Origin: Actinomycetes bacterium
GTDB taxonomy: Bacteria > Actinomycetota > Acidimicrobiia > Acidimicrobiales > Bog-793
Assembly (NCBI GenBank): GCA_021821585.1
Contig: JAKACF010000002.1
Span: 1-29,705, forward strand
DNA: 29,705 bases
Reading direction: 5' to 3'
Below are positions 1 to 7,769 of the stretch, piece after piece. The notes below the pieces were generated by a model, which was not told the DNA's origin, made no database searches, and saw nothing but the letters and a program-made list of their open reading frames with translations. The position numbers and the translations under genes were made by a program. Within the stretch, counting starts at the first letter, position 1. Each line of letters opens with the position of its first letter.

Positions 1-649
1 CGGCGAGCAGGACCGGGACGACGCCGTAGGCCACCTCCATCAGGTCGCCGAGCATCCCGGCGGCGAGCAGGAGGACTGCCACGGCCCAGGCGGCCCCGAC
101 GCGCGCCCGGCGCAGGCAGACGAACGCGACGAGGGCGAACAGCGCCGTGGCGACGTGGTACGGGCCCTTCAGGTAGTACTGGGCGAGCGCGTGGCTCGGC
201 AGCGCAAGGATCGCCACGACCGTGCCGGCGCCGACGAGCCCGGCCACGCCACGGCGTCCCTCGCGGGCCGCCAGGGCGCCGGCGACCACGGCACAGGCGG
301 CGATGACGGCCGGGATCAGGTACATGAGCACCGGCCGGAGCCCGATGACGACGTAGCCGAGGGCGTAGAACGGCACGTCGACGCTCCAGAACGAGTCGAG
401 CGAGAGCTGCCAGTTGTGCAGGAACGGGTTGTGGGTGAGGCTGGCTCCCTCGAGCGCGACCGTCGCCCCGTCCGAGCCGGCGGCGTTGGCGTGCAGCGAC
501 GCGAGGTAGAGGACGAGCGTCACCCCGCAGAAGAGCGCCACGACGGTGACCGCCCCGGAGAGCCGGCCCCAGTCGGGGCGGCGCCCCCGCCGCCGGGGCG
601 CCGCGTGCGCGCGGACCGGCGGGCGGCGCTCGACGACGGCCTGTGACAC
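1..649 (-). CDS. Polytopic membrane protein, N-terminal part (runs off left edge)
   Basis: This is an open minus-strand frame from a GTG at 649 to the window edge, about 216 residues, with no stop. After a basic, Pro/Arg-rich cytosolic N-terminus (about 30 residues) there is a clear membrane segment (GAVTVVALFCGVTLVLYLAS). A polar extracytoplasmic-looking loop with LTHNPFLHNWQLSLDSFWSVD follows, then several further hydrophobic segments. That layout, one TM followed by a loop with aromatic and Asp residues and then many TMs, recalls GT-C glycosyltransferases or similar polytopic enzymes, but no diagnostic motif is visible, so the function is open. No Shine-Dalgarno precedes the GTG and no better in-frame start was found upstream. 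It lies 113 bp downstream of the gamma-glutamyltransferase gene on the same strand; I see nothing in that gap. Confidence 0.7.
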   Translation of the reverse strand, partial: MSQAVVERRPPVRAHAAPRRRGRRPDWGRLSGAVTVVALFCGVTLVLYLASLHANAAGSDGATVALEGASLTHNPFLHNWQLSLDSFWSVDVPFYALGYVVIGLRPVLMYLIPAVIAACAVVAGALAAREGRRGVAGLVGAGTVVAILALPSHALAQYYLKGPYHVATALFALVAFVCLRRARVGAAWAVAVLLLAAGMLGDLMEVAYGVVPVLLA

Positions 650-762
650 CGGGGGGAGATTACCGTCCGCCGGCGGCGCCGGGAGGGAAGCTCGCTCCGG
701 CGGGCGCTCGGCGACCGGTTCGAGGCCGGGCCCCGGGCGGGCGAGAAGTCCCGCCGGCGCCC

Positions 763-2498
763 CTAGCGCCCGACGGCATAGGCCTGGCCCGAGCGGGCGT
801 CGGCCGCCGCCCGGAGCGTGCCGTCGGCCTGCCGGCAGACGGCCGTCACCCTGCCGAGGCTCCACGGCGGGACGGCGACGAGGCGGTGCCCGCGGCGCTC
901 GAGCGCCTTCAGCGTCGCCTCCGGGAAGGAGGTCTCGATCTCGAGCTCGCCCGGGCGGGCGCGGCGGGGATGGAACGACGAGGGCGCGTGCTCGACGTGC
1001 CAGCTGGCCGTGTCGACGGCCTCCTGGAGCGCCAGGCCGAGCTCGGCGTGGTAGAGGAAGGCCCGGAGCGGCCACTGGTCCTGCTGGTCGCCGCCGGGAG
1101 TCCCGAAGGCCATGTACGGCCGGCCGTCGCGGAAGGCGAGCGAGGGGCTGAGCGTCGTGCGCGGGCGCGAGCCCGGGCGGAGGCTCGAGGCGAGGCCGTC
1201 CTCCAGCCAGAACATCTGGGCTCTCGTCCCGAGGCAGAAGCCGAGGCCCGGCACGGCCGGCGAGCTCTGCAGCCAGCCGCCGCTCGGCGTCGCCGAGACG
1301 AGGTTGCCGAAGCGGTCGGCCACGTCGAGATGGCAGGTGTCGTGCGCCGATACCGCCGTTCCGCCTCCCGCCACCGCCGCCGGCAGACGCGGGGTGCGGC
1401 CCCCGGGCGTCCCGGGCCGGAGCTCGTGGCTCGCCTCGTCGCCGACGAGACGGCGCCGCTCGTCGTTGTAGGCCTTGGAGAGCAGGTCCCCGAGCGGCAC
1501 CTCGACGACGCGGGGATCGCCGTAGAAGGCCTCCCGGTCGGCGAAGGCGAGCTTGGCGCACTCGGCGACGACATGGACGAGCTCCGGGCTGCCCTCGCCG
1601 AGCGCGGCGAGGTCGAAGCCCGAGAGGAGGGCGAGCTGCTGGAGCATGACCGGACCCTGGCCCCACGGCCCGGTCTTGAAGACCTCGAAGTCCCGGTAGG
1701 CGAGGCGGGTGGGCGTCTCGAGGGCGGCCCGAAAGCCGGCGAGGTCGCTCCCCGAGAGCAGCCCGGGATGGGTACCGGCCGGCGAGGGCGAGGGGCGCCG
1801 GGCGAAGCTCACGATGGCGTCGGCCACGAAGCCCTCGTAGAAGGCGCGGCGGGCCGCCTCGAGCTGGGCCAGCCGCCGCGGCCCTGCGGCCTCCGCCTCC
1901 TCGAGCAGTCGGGCGAAGGTGTGGGCGAGAGCCGGGTTGCGCACCCGCGCCCGGGGCCCGGGACGCCGTCGGCGAGCCAGAGCTCGGCCGAGCTCGGCCA
2001 GTCCGAGCGAAACGTCGGCTCGACCGCCCGCAGCTCGTCGCTGAGGCGAGCCAGGGCGGGAAAGCCGTCGCGGGCGTACCCGATGGCGGGGGAGAGCACC
2101 TCGCGAAGCGGCAGCCTCCCGAAGCGCTCGAGCAGCAGGATCCAGCCGGCGAAGGCGCCGGGGACGCAGGCCGCCAGCAGCCCGGCGCCGGGCACGAGGT
2201 CGAGGCCGAGCCCGGCGAAGTACCCGCGGGTGGCGGCCGCCGGGGCCACGCCCTGGCCGTTCACGACGAAGACCTCGTCGTCGTCGGCCGAGTACAACAG
2301 GATCGGCACCTCGCCGCCGAGCCCGTTCTGGTGGGGCTCGACCACCTCGAGGACGAAGCCGGCGGCCGCTGCCGCGTCGAAGGCGGTGCCGCCGGACTCG
2401 AGCATGTGCATGCCGGCCGCCGCCGCCAGCCAGTGGGTCGCGGCCACCATCCCGAAGGTGCCGGCGAGCTCGGGTCGGGTGGTGAAGCGGCTGACCAC
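763..2498 (-). pseudogene. Gamma-glutamyltransferase family protein, broken by one frameshift
   Basis: Two minus-strand frames together make one Ntn-hydrolase of the gamma-glutamyltransferase family (about 578 codons, normal length). The first runs from GTG 2498 and has the N-terminal signature (GTFGMVAATHWLAAAAGMHM, then QNGLGGE). The second runs to the stop at 763 and carries the small-subunit nucleophile region DTCHLDVADRFGNLVSATPS, whose Thr (codon 1338-1336) is the expected autoprocessing and catalytic residue, then FGTPGGDQQDQW. The first frame turns to nonsense near 1955 (WLADGVPGPGRGCATRLS) just where the second becomes family-like (VRNPALAHTFARLLEE). Adding one G to the CCCCGGG run there would read PGPGARVRNPALA and restore the gene. 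No signal peptide is visible, so a cytosolic YwrD-like acylase/GGT is more likely than a periplasmic one. The shift may be real decay or a consensus indel. Confidence 0.85.
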
Positions 2499-2514
2499 GG
2501 CCGCATCCTAGGAA

Positions 2515-2531
2515 CCGGTGGCGCCCACCGG
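2515..2531. terminator. Small hairpin between 144-aa gene and GGT gene
   Basis: CCGGTGG (2515-2521) and CCACCGG (2525-2531) form a perfect 7-bp stem with a 3-nt loop. It lies just after the stop of the minus-strand 144-aa gene and before the GGT start. There is no T-tract, so terminator function is only possible. Confidence 0.3.
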
Positions 2532-2536
2532 CGGGC

Positions 2537-2971
2537 TCAGGGGACGACGGGCACGAAGTCCCAGTGTGCGCCGTAGGCCATGGAGTGGCCCGCCTGCTCC
2601 CGCAGGAGGCGGGCGATCTCGTCCGCCCGGCGCTGGTTGGCGACGGGGATGGCGAGCACCACGTGGCCCGCCGCCAGGTCGGCCTCGAGGATCTCGAGGT
2701 ACTGGATGTCGTTCACCGTCATCGCCATCTGGAGGAGCCTCACGACGCGGCCCCGCACGCCGTGGCGGGTTCCCGCCGCGTCGAGAGCGGAGAGGCCCTC
2801 CTCGCCGGCGAGCACCCACACCTCGTCCTCGGGCGCGAGCTCCTCGGCGCGCAGCCGCCGGAGAGCGGCTTCGGCGACCTCCCGGCTGTCGAAGACGACA
2901 AAGAGCCGGTGGGGCGGGGCGAGCAGGAGGTCGTGGCGTTCGCTGTGCTGCCGTACTGGTGCGCTCGACAT
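2537..2971 (-). CDS. Uncharacterised 144-aa soluble protein, possibly stress-related
   Basis: I do not recognise the family with certainty. The start is ATG 2971 because an AGAGGAG ribosome site lies about 3 nt upstream; a TTG 15 nt earlier is less likely. The protein opens with a hydrophobic beta-strand and helix (HRLFVVFDSREVAEAALRRL), then EVWVLAGEEG. A basic patch follows (GVRGRVVRLLQMAMT), then a second alpha/beta half (AGHVVLAIPVANQRRADEIA, LLREQAGHSMAYGAHWDF). No membrane segment or signal peptide is visible. The layout (strand-helix, 'AEE'-like turn, then AGxVVLAIP and a helix ending in GAH) is reminiscent of YflT/GSP17M-type general stress proteins and other small ferredoxin-like folds, but this is a fold-level impression only. 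It is divergent from the FAD oxidoreductase at 3109 and upstream of the GGT gene on the same strand. Confidence 0.75.
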   Translation of the reverse strand: MSSAPVRQHSERHDLLLAPPHRLFVVFDSREVAEAALRRLRAEELAPEDEVWVLAGEEGLSALDAAGTRHGVRGRVVRLLQMAMTVNDIQYLEILEADLAAGHVVLAIPVANQRRADEIARLLREQAGHSMAYGAHWDFVPVVP

Positions 2972-3011
2972 GGCTCCTCTCTCCAATCCGGGGCGCCACC
3001 GCCCCGCTCGA

Positions 3012-3030
3012 GGACAGGCTGGCCCTGTCC
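3012..3030. repeat. Perfect dyad GGACAGG-N5-CCTGTCC in divergent intergenic region
   Basis: The arms 3012-3018 and 3024-3030 are exact reverse complements separated by CTGGC. They lie between the divergent 144-aa gene (start 2971) and FAD oxidoreductase (start 3109). This could be an operator for a dimeric regulator or an RNA hairpin in the leader of the oxidoreductase. A DosR-like but weak 14-mer, GGGCCGTTCGACCC (3 mismatches), follows at 3045-3058. Confidence 0.4.
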
Positions 3031-3108
3031 CTCCCGGCCCGCCAGGGCCGTTCGACCCAGCGCGGCGGCGGATTCGCCGCCGGCGCGGGTGCGTGGGAGG
3101 CTTTCGCT

Positions 3109-4491
3109 GTGAGCGCCTTCACGGACACGACGTACCGCTCCTACTGGCTCGACGACCCGAAGGCACCTACCCCCCGCCCCCCGCTCCTGAAGGACCTGCA
3201 CTGCGACCTGGCGGTCGTCGGGGCGGGCTTCACCGGGCTGTGGTCGGCCCTGCTCGCCGCCGAGCGGTTCCCCGGCCGGGAGATCGTCGTCGTCGAGCAG
3301 CGGTCGGCCGGATGGGCAGCCAGCGGTCGCAACGGAGGCTTCCTCGAGGCGAGCCTCACCCACGGGATCGCCAACGGGGCGGCCCGGTTCCCCGAGGAGC
3401 TCGCTCGCCTCGAGGCGCTCGGGCTCGAGAACCTGCAGGAGATCGAGGAGACCGTCGAGAAGGAGGGGATCGACTGCCAGCTCGAGCGGAACGGCACCAT
3501 CTCGGTGGCGACGGCGGACTGGCAGATCGCCGAGCTCGAGGAAGCCGCCGAGCTGAGCCGGCGCTACGGCCAGGACGTCGAGCTCCTCGACGCCGAGGCC
3601 CTCGGTGCCCTCGTTCGCTCGCCGACCTACCTGGGCGGACTCCTTTCGAGGGGGCACACCGCCCTCGTCAACCCGGCGCGGCTCGCCTGGGGCCTCGCCG
3701 AGGCATGCGAGCGGCGCGGCGTCCGCCTGTTCGAGGGGACCGAGGTCGTCTCGGTCTCCCGCTCCGGATCGGGGCTGCGGCTCGAGACGCCTCACGGCAC
3801 GATCCACGCAGACAAGGCCGTGCTGGCGACGAACGCCTTCCGCCCCCTCGTGCGAAGGGTCCGCCCCTACATCCTTCCCGTCTACGACTACGTGCTCGTC
3901 ACCGAGCCGCTCTCCCCGGACCAGAAGGAGGCCATCGGCTGGAGCGGTCGGGAGGGGCTGTCGGACTCGGGGAACCAGTTCCACTACTACCGGCTGACGG
4001 CGGACGACCGCATCCTCTTCGGCGGCTACGACGCCGTCTACCACTACGCGAACGGGTTGCGCGACGAGCTCGACCGCCGCCCGGCCACCTTCGAGAAGCT
4101 GGCGGCCCACCTGGTCGAGACCTTCCCGGTCCTCGGGGGCGTCGGCTTCACCCACGCCTGGGGGGGTGCGATCGACACCTGCAGCCGGTTCTTCGCCTTC
4201 TACGGGACGGCGTTCGGAAAGCGGGCGGCCTACGCCGCCGGGTTCACCGGTCTCGGGGTCGGCGCCACCCGCTTCGCCGCGAAGGTCATGCTCGAGCTCC
4301 TCGAGGGTGGAGGGGAGCTGACCGAGCTCGAGATGGTGCGCTCCAAGCCGGTGCCCTTTCCTCCCGAGCCGCTCCGCTACGGCGTCGTCGAGCTCACGCG
4401 CCGGTCGCTCGCCTCGGCGGACGCCGCCGGGGGCCGGCGCAACGCCTGGCTCCGCCTGCTCGACCGGATCGGGCTCGGCTTCGACTCCTGA
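3109..4491 (+). CDS. FAD-dependent oxidoreductase (DAO family, PuuB-like)
   Basis: This is a 460-aa D-amino-acid-oxidase-type flavoenzyme. The GTG at 3109 is chosen because GGGAGG sits 8 nt upstream and the first residues (MSAFTDTTYRSYWLDD) resemble starts of gamma-glutamylputrescine oxidoreductase relatives. The FAD-binding Rossmann motif VVGAGFTGLWSA follows at about residues 36-47, and then the second dinucleotide-binding acidic residue (VVVEQ) and the AGWAASGRNGGF segment typical of the family. The substrate half contains YDYVLVTEPL and a C-terminal FAD contact (GFTGLGVGATRFAAKVMLELL). Members oxidise a primary or secondary amine to an imine/aldehyde plus H2O2; the substrate cannot be read from sequence. 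The GGT-family gene nearby makes a gamma-glutamyl amine attractive, but that is inference. The C-terminus overlaps the convergent DUF429 gene by 115 bp. Confidence 0.85.
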   Translation: MSAFTDTTYRSYWLDDPKAPTPRPPLLKDLHCDLAVVGAGFTGLWSALLAAERFPGREIVVVEQRSAGWAASGRNGGFLEASLTHGIANGAARFPEELARLEALGLENLQEIEETVEKEGIDCQLERNGTISVATADWQIAELEEAAELSRRYGQDVELLDAEALGALVRSPTYLGGLLSRGHTALVNPARLAWGLAEACERRGVRLFEGTEVVSVSRSGSGLRLETPHGTIHADKAVLATNAFRPLVRRVRPYILPVYDYVLVTEPLSPDQKEAIGWSGREGLSDSGNQFHYYRLTADDRILFGGYDAVYHYANGLRDELDRRPATFEKLAAHLVETFPVLGGVGFTHAWGGAIDTCSRFFAFYGTAFGKRAAYAAGFTGLGVGATRFAAKVMLELLEGGGELTELEMVRSKPVPFPPEPLRYGVVELTRRSLASADAAGGRRNAWLRLLDRIGLGFDS

Positions 4492-5315
4492 GGAGCGCTC
4501 AGGGCGAGGGTCCCGGCTGCTTTCGTCGCCGCGTCCGGCGGCACCCAGATGGCGCCCTCCCGGCCGGAGTCGGGATGGGCAGGGCGCGCCGGGGCGGCCA
4601 ACTCGTCGTGGCGTGACATGACGACCGCCGAGACGCCGGCGTCGAAGGCGTCCTCGCTCTCCGCCAGCCGTCCGAGCACCGCCCGGTCGAGGACCGCGCC
4701 GAGGCGCGCCGCCAGGTAGGCCGAGCGGGCGGTCCGGTCGCGCTTCACGACCGGCCCCGTGAGGAGGCGGGGCCAGATCTCGACGACCACCGCCGCGCCG
4801 GGCTCGTCGAAGGGCCAGATGGAGAGCCCGGCGGCGGAGAGGTGCGGGAGCAGCGGCATGCCGCGGATCGAGGCGGTGCCGACCGAGCCCGCACCGCCGA
4901 TCTGGAAGGGCGACTTCGGGCGGCTCCCGGCGATCGCCGGCAGCGACGCCTCCGTCGCCCGGAAGTGGGCGGGCAGCTCGGGCCGGCGCCGCCCCGGCCG
5001 ACCCCAGAAGGGCGGCTCGCACCGGGCCAGCCACTCCTCGCCCTCGCGGGCGACCGCCTCCCACAGCTCCCGAGGCGAGCGGTACCCCTTCTCGTCGAGG
5101 AACCAGGACGGGAAGGAGAACGCGAAGTCCAGCCCGACGGCGAGCGGACCCTCGGCGGACCGGGCGCAGGCGGTGATCCAGGCGAGGGCCGCGTCCCTGG
5201 AGAGGGGGCCGGTGAGCTCCACCAGTCGGCCGTCGACCGCACGGGCGCCGCGCCGCCCCCGGTTGGAGGCGGTGCTTCCCGACCAGTCGACCGCGATCGC
5301 CTCCATGCCCGCCAT
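4377..5315 (-). CDS. DUF429 family protein (predicted RNase H-like fold)
   Basis: This 312-aa protein has the DUF429 layout. An N-terminal beta-strand carries an acidic residue (AIAVDWSGS), then GLDFAFSFPSWFLDE with a second acidic strand. SPFQIGGAGSVGTASIRGMP sits in the middle, AAVVVEIWPRLLTG contributes a third acidic site, and SEDAFDAGVSAVVMSRH is near the end. The conserved Asp/Glu residues are those predicted to hold metal in this RNase H-like family; enzymatic activity is unproven. The start ATG 5315 has no clear ribosome site; a second ATG lies three codons in. The recognisable domain ends at EGAIWVPPDA, and the last 50 or so residues are low-complexity and antisense to the FAD oxidoreductase gene. 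It follows the response regulator by 23 bp on the same strand and could be its operon's last gene. Confidence 0.75.
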   Translation of the reverse strand: MAGMEAIAVDWSGSTASNRGRRGARAVDGRLVELTGPLSRDAALAWITACARSAEGPLAVGLDFAFSFPSWFLDEKGYRSPRELWEAVAREGEEWLARCEPPFWGRPGRRRPELPAHFRATEASLPAIAGSRPKSPFQIGGAGSVGTASIRGMPLLPHLSAAGLSIWPFDEPGAAVVVEIWPRLLTGPVVKRDRTARSAYLAARLGAVLDRAVLGRLAESEDAFDAGVSAVVMSRHDELAAPARPAHPDSGREGAIWVPPDAATKAAGTLALSAPQESKPSPIRSSRRSQALRRPPAASAEASDRRVSSTTP

Positions 5316-5338
5316 GCAACCACGAGAGCGGGAGGTGC

Positions 5339-6007
5339 TCAGTCGAGCCGCCGCTCGCTCGCCCAGCGGCTGAGCTGGTGGCGGGTCGAGAGCTGGAGCT
5401 TGCGTAGCACGGCCGAGACGTGGCTCTCGACGGTCTTCACCGAGATCGAGAGCTCGGCGGCGAGCTCCTTGTAGGAGTAGCCGCGGGCGATCAGCCTGAG
5501 CACCTCACGCTCCCGGGGCGTCAGCTGGTCGAGCTCCGGATCGACGCCGCGCCGGGCCATCTCGGAGGACTCCGCGGGCGCCATGGAGGCGAAGGCGTCG
5601 AGCACGAAGCCGGCGAGGCGGGGCGAGAAGACGGCGTCACCGCCGGCGACCCGCACCACCGCCTCGACGAGCTCGGGACCGGAGATCGTCTTGGTGACGT
5701 AGCCCCTCGCTCCTGCCCGGATGACCGAGATGACGTCCTCGGGTGCGTCGGACACCGAGAGCGCGAGAAAGCGGACGTGCTCGGTCGAGGGAGCCCTCCT
5801 CACCCCCTCCACGACCGCCCGGCCGCCTCCTCCGGGGAGGTGGACGTCGAGCAGGACGACGTCGGGGAGGCGCTCGGTCGCGAGCTCGACGGCAGCCTCC
5901 ACCTCGTCGGCCTCGCCGACGACCACCACCTTGTCGCCGAGCTCGCTTCGCACCCCGGCCCGGAACAGGGCGTGGTCGTCGACGAGCAGCACCGTCGGCG
6001 CCCTCAT
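5339..6007 (-). CDS. NarL/LuxR-type response regulator of the PspC module
   Basis: This 222-aa regulator has a receiver domain (residues 1-120) with VLLVDDHALFRAGV, phosphoacceptor Asp54 in VVLLDVHLP and the switch Lys in GYVTKTIS. A LuxR-type helix-turn-helix follows (LTPREREVLRLIARGYSYKE, then ISVKTVESHVSAVLRKL). Its ATG overlaps the kinase stop as ATGA, so the pair is translationally coupled and cognate. The HTH is of the LiaR/VraR-NarL kind rather than a clear DosR orthologue, and the partner kinase has PspC rather than GAF sensing. I therefore take it as an envelope-stress regulator. The CGGGGAG repeats at 7373-7431 are the natural candidate binding sites. Confidence 0.93.
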   Translation of the reverse strand: MRAPTVLLVDDHALFRAGVRSELGDKVVVVGEADEVEAAVELATERLPDVVLLDVHLPGGGGRAVVEGVRRAPSTEHVRFLALSVSDAPEDVISVIRAGARGYVTKTISGPELVEAVVRVAGGDAVFSPRLAGFVLDAFASMAPAESSEMARRGVDPELDQLTPREREVLRLIARGYSYKELAAELSISVKTVESHVSAVLRKLQLSTRHQLSRWASERRLD

Positions 6008-7356
6008 CGCCGGGACCCGGTGGCGGCGGGAAGCGGGAGGTGGAGGTGCACCTCGGTCCCCCGGCCGTCGGCGGAGCGGATGGAGGCGGTGCCACCGAGG
6101 CGAGCCATCCGGCCCTCGATCGACTCGCTGATGCCCTTGCGGTCCGCCGGCACGTCCTCCCGGGAGAAACCCCGCCCGGTGTCGCGTACGAAGATCCTGG
6201 CGGCGGTGTCGTCGACCTCGGCGTAGAGCGAGACCACCGGCGAGCCCGACCACTTGGCCGAGTTCACCGTCGCCTCCCTGGCGGCCGCCACCAGACCGGC
6301 GACGCGCGCGTCGAGAGCATGGTCTCCGACGACGACCGCCTCGACGCTCACGCCGTGGGCGGCCTCGACGTCGTCCTGGAGCCGCCTCACGGCGGCCGAC
6401 AGCATGGTGTCGGCATCGGCAGGCGAGCCCGGGGAGCTCCCGTCGAAGAGCCAGGAGCGAAGCTCGCGCTCCTGGGCCCTCGCCAGCCGGACGACCTGTT
6501 GGGGCTCGTCGGCCCGCCGCTGGATGAGTGCCAGGGTCTGCAGCACCGAGTCGTGGACCCTCGAGGCCATCTCCGCCCGCTCCTCCGCCCTCGCGCGGGC
6601 CTGGCGCTCGGAGACGAGCTCCCGGGCGAGCCGGAGCCACCAGGGGCCGAAGACGAGCACGAGGGCCCCGGCGACGAGGAGAAGGCCCTCGAGCGGTCGG
6701 ACCGCGGCTAAGGCGCGGCCGGTGTCGGAGAGCTCGACCAGGCCGGCCACGAAGAGGCCGAGGCCGAGAAGAAGGCGGACGAGGAAGAGCCGTCGCAGGC
6801 GACCGGTTCCCGAGGCGAGGTCGGCGACAGGGCGGGTCGTCCTCTCGAGCGCGGCTCGCTCGGACGCGCTGGCGTTCCGCCAGACGAGGACGATGCCGGC
6901 AGCCCCGACGAGCAGCGTCCATGCGAACGAGGTCAACCAGGAGGCCCCGACGGCCGAGCCGATCAGCTCGACGGCGATGACGAGCGGCACGACCGTGGCG
7001 GCGAGGCCGATCGTGAGGCGGTCGCGAAGCGCCCGCTGGGCGATCGGCTCGTCCTCGCCCTCGCGGGGGATGAACAGCCAGCCGAGGACGTAGGCAACCA
7101 CGCCGACGCCGCCGCTCAGCGAGACGAGCACGAGCGCCACGCGCACGATGGTCGGGTCGACGCCCGTACGGCGGGAGAGGGCGCCGGCGACGCCACCGAG
7201 CAGCCGGTCGTCGGTGACCCGCCGGAGCGGTCCCCGCTCGAGGTGGCGGTGCGGCCGCGTCGCCGAGCCGCCTCGAGCGCGCAGGACCGGGGGCGGGCAC
7301 CCTCTCGGCCGGTTCGTCGGGTGGACATGCTCCTCGATGCTCCGATGATCGCGCAC
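6004..7356 (-). CDS. PspC-domain sensor histidine kinase
   Basis: This is a 450-aa membrane kinase. A PspC domain comes first (LRRVTDDRLLGGVAGALS with a TM, about residues 44-103), followed by about four more hydrophobic segments. The HisKA_3 dimerisation helix has phosphoacceptor His268 in ASRVHDSVLQTLALIQ. The ATPase domain has N-box REATVNSAKWSG and G1 box VRDTGRGFSRE and ends GTEVHLHLPLP. The PspC half presumably reads membrane or envelope stress. The start is uncertain: the in-frame GTG 7356 (after GAAGG) is the first reasonable codon before PspC. An ATG at 7328 with a good GAGGAG is out of frame and leads to non-protein-like sequence. The gene is coupled to its regulator by ATGA and divergent from a second PspC gene, an arrangement seen in other actinobacteria. 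Confidence 0.88.
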   Translation of the reverse strand: MRDHRSIEEHVHPTNRPRGCPPPVLRARGGSATRPHRHLERGPLRRVTDDRLLGGVAGALSRRTGVDPTIVRVALVLVSLSGGVGVVAYVLGWLFIPREGEDEPIAQRALRDRLTIGLAATVVPLVIAVELIGSAVGASWLTSFAWTLLVGAAGIVLVWRNASASERAALERTTRPVADLASGTGRLRRLFLVRLLLGLGLFVAGLVELSDTGRALAAVRPLEGLLLVAGALVLVFGPWWLRLARELVSERQARARAEERAEMASRVHDSVLQTLALIQRRADEPQQVVRLARAQERELRSWLFDGSSPGSPADADTMLSAAVRRLQDDVEAAHGVSVEAVVVGDHALDARVAGLVAAAREATVNSAKWSGSPVVSLYAEVDDTAARIFVRDTGRGFSREDVPADRKGISESIEGRMARLGGTASIRSADGRGTEVHLHLPLPAATGSRR

Positions 7357-7372
7357 TGCCTTCGCCCCGGCA

Positions 7373-7431
7373 TCGGGGAGATCCCTGAGGCGACGACGCC
7401 CTGTTCGGGGAGAGACCGGGGAGCTCCCCGA
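7373..7431. promoter_or_regulatory. Repeated CGGGGAG boxes in the divergent PspC promoter region
   Basis: TCGGGGAGA occurs exactly at 7373-7381 and 7405-7413 (32 bp apart, about three helical turns). A perfect 14-bp palindrome, CGGGGAGCTCCCCG, follows at 7417-7430, giving two further head-to-head copies. All lie between the kinase start (7356) and the divergent PspC gene (7467), suiting autoregulation by the adjacent response regulator. The assignment to that regulator is inference. Confidence 0.6.
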
Positions 7432-7466
7432 TTTACGAAATGTCCGAGTGGGCGCACGATCGGTCC

Positions 7467-7769
7467 ATGACGAATGATCACCTGCACGACGCAGGTCACA
7501 GCGAGACGACCGGCGACGGGACGTCGGCGTGGCCGGCGGTCCAGGGGCTGCGGCGCCTGCCGGAGGGCAGTCTGCTCGGCGGGGTGGCCACGGGAGTGGC
7601 GGCACACTTCGCACTCGACGTGAGCCTCGTCCGGCTCGGCTTCGTCCTCGCCGCCCTCGTCGGTGGCCTCGGAATCCCGCTGTACGTGGCGGCCTGGCTG
7701 CTCGTCCCCGAGCAGGGAGAGGAGCGCTCGGTGCTCACCGAGCTGCTCTCGAGCCCGAGGGGGCTGTGA
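7467..7769 (+). CDS. PspC-domain small membrane protein
   Basis: This is a 100-aa protein. A hydrophilic N-terminus is followed by the PspC signature LRRLPEGSLLGGVATGVAAH and a hydrophobic hairpin (LVRLGFVLAALVGGLGIPLY, then VAAWLLVPEQGEE). The PspC family acts at the inner membrane in phage-shock-like envelope stress responses, often as a sensor or anchor. It is paired divergently with the PspC-domain kinase, and the two PspC domains are clearly related (LLGGVAxG, then LxxPxxGE). ATG 7467 (MTNDHLHDAG) is preferred; an in-frame ATG at 7440 would add nine residues. Neither has a strong ribosome site. It overlaps the next gene by one base (TGATG), so they form an operon. Confidence 0.88.
   Translation: MTNDHLHDAGHSETTGDGTSAWPAVQGLRRLPEGSLLGGVATGVAAHFALDVSLVRLGFVLAALVGGLGIPLYVAAWLLVPEQGEERSVLTELLSSPRGL

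Noticed and set aside
2740..5319. Very long open frame on the minus strand (about 859 codons)
   Set aside because: It is antisense to the FAD oxidoreductase and out of phase with DUF429; its Arg/Gly/Pro-rich composition and lack of any family motif mark it as a GC-bias shadow.
7116..7328. ATG at 7328 with a good GAGGAG site before the histidine kinase
   Set aside because: It is in a different frame from the PspC domain and its translation is Arg/Ser-rich noise; the in-frame GTG 7356 was kept instead.
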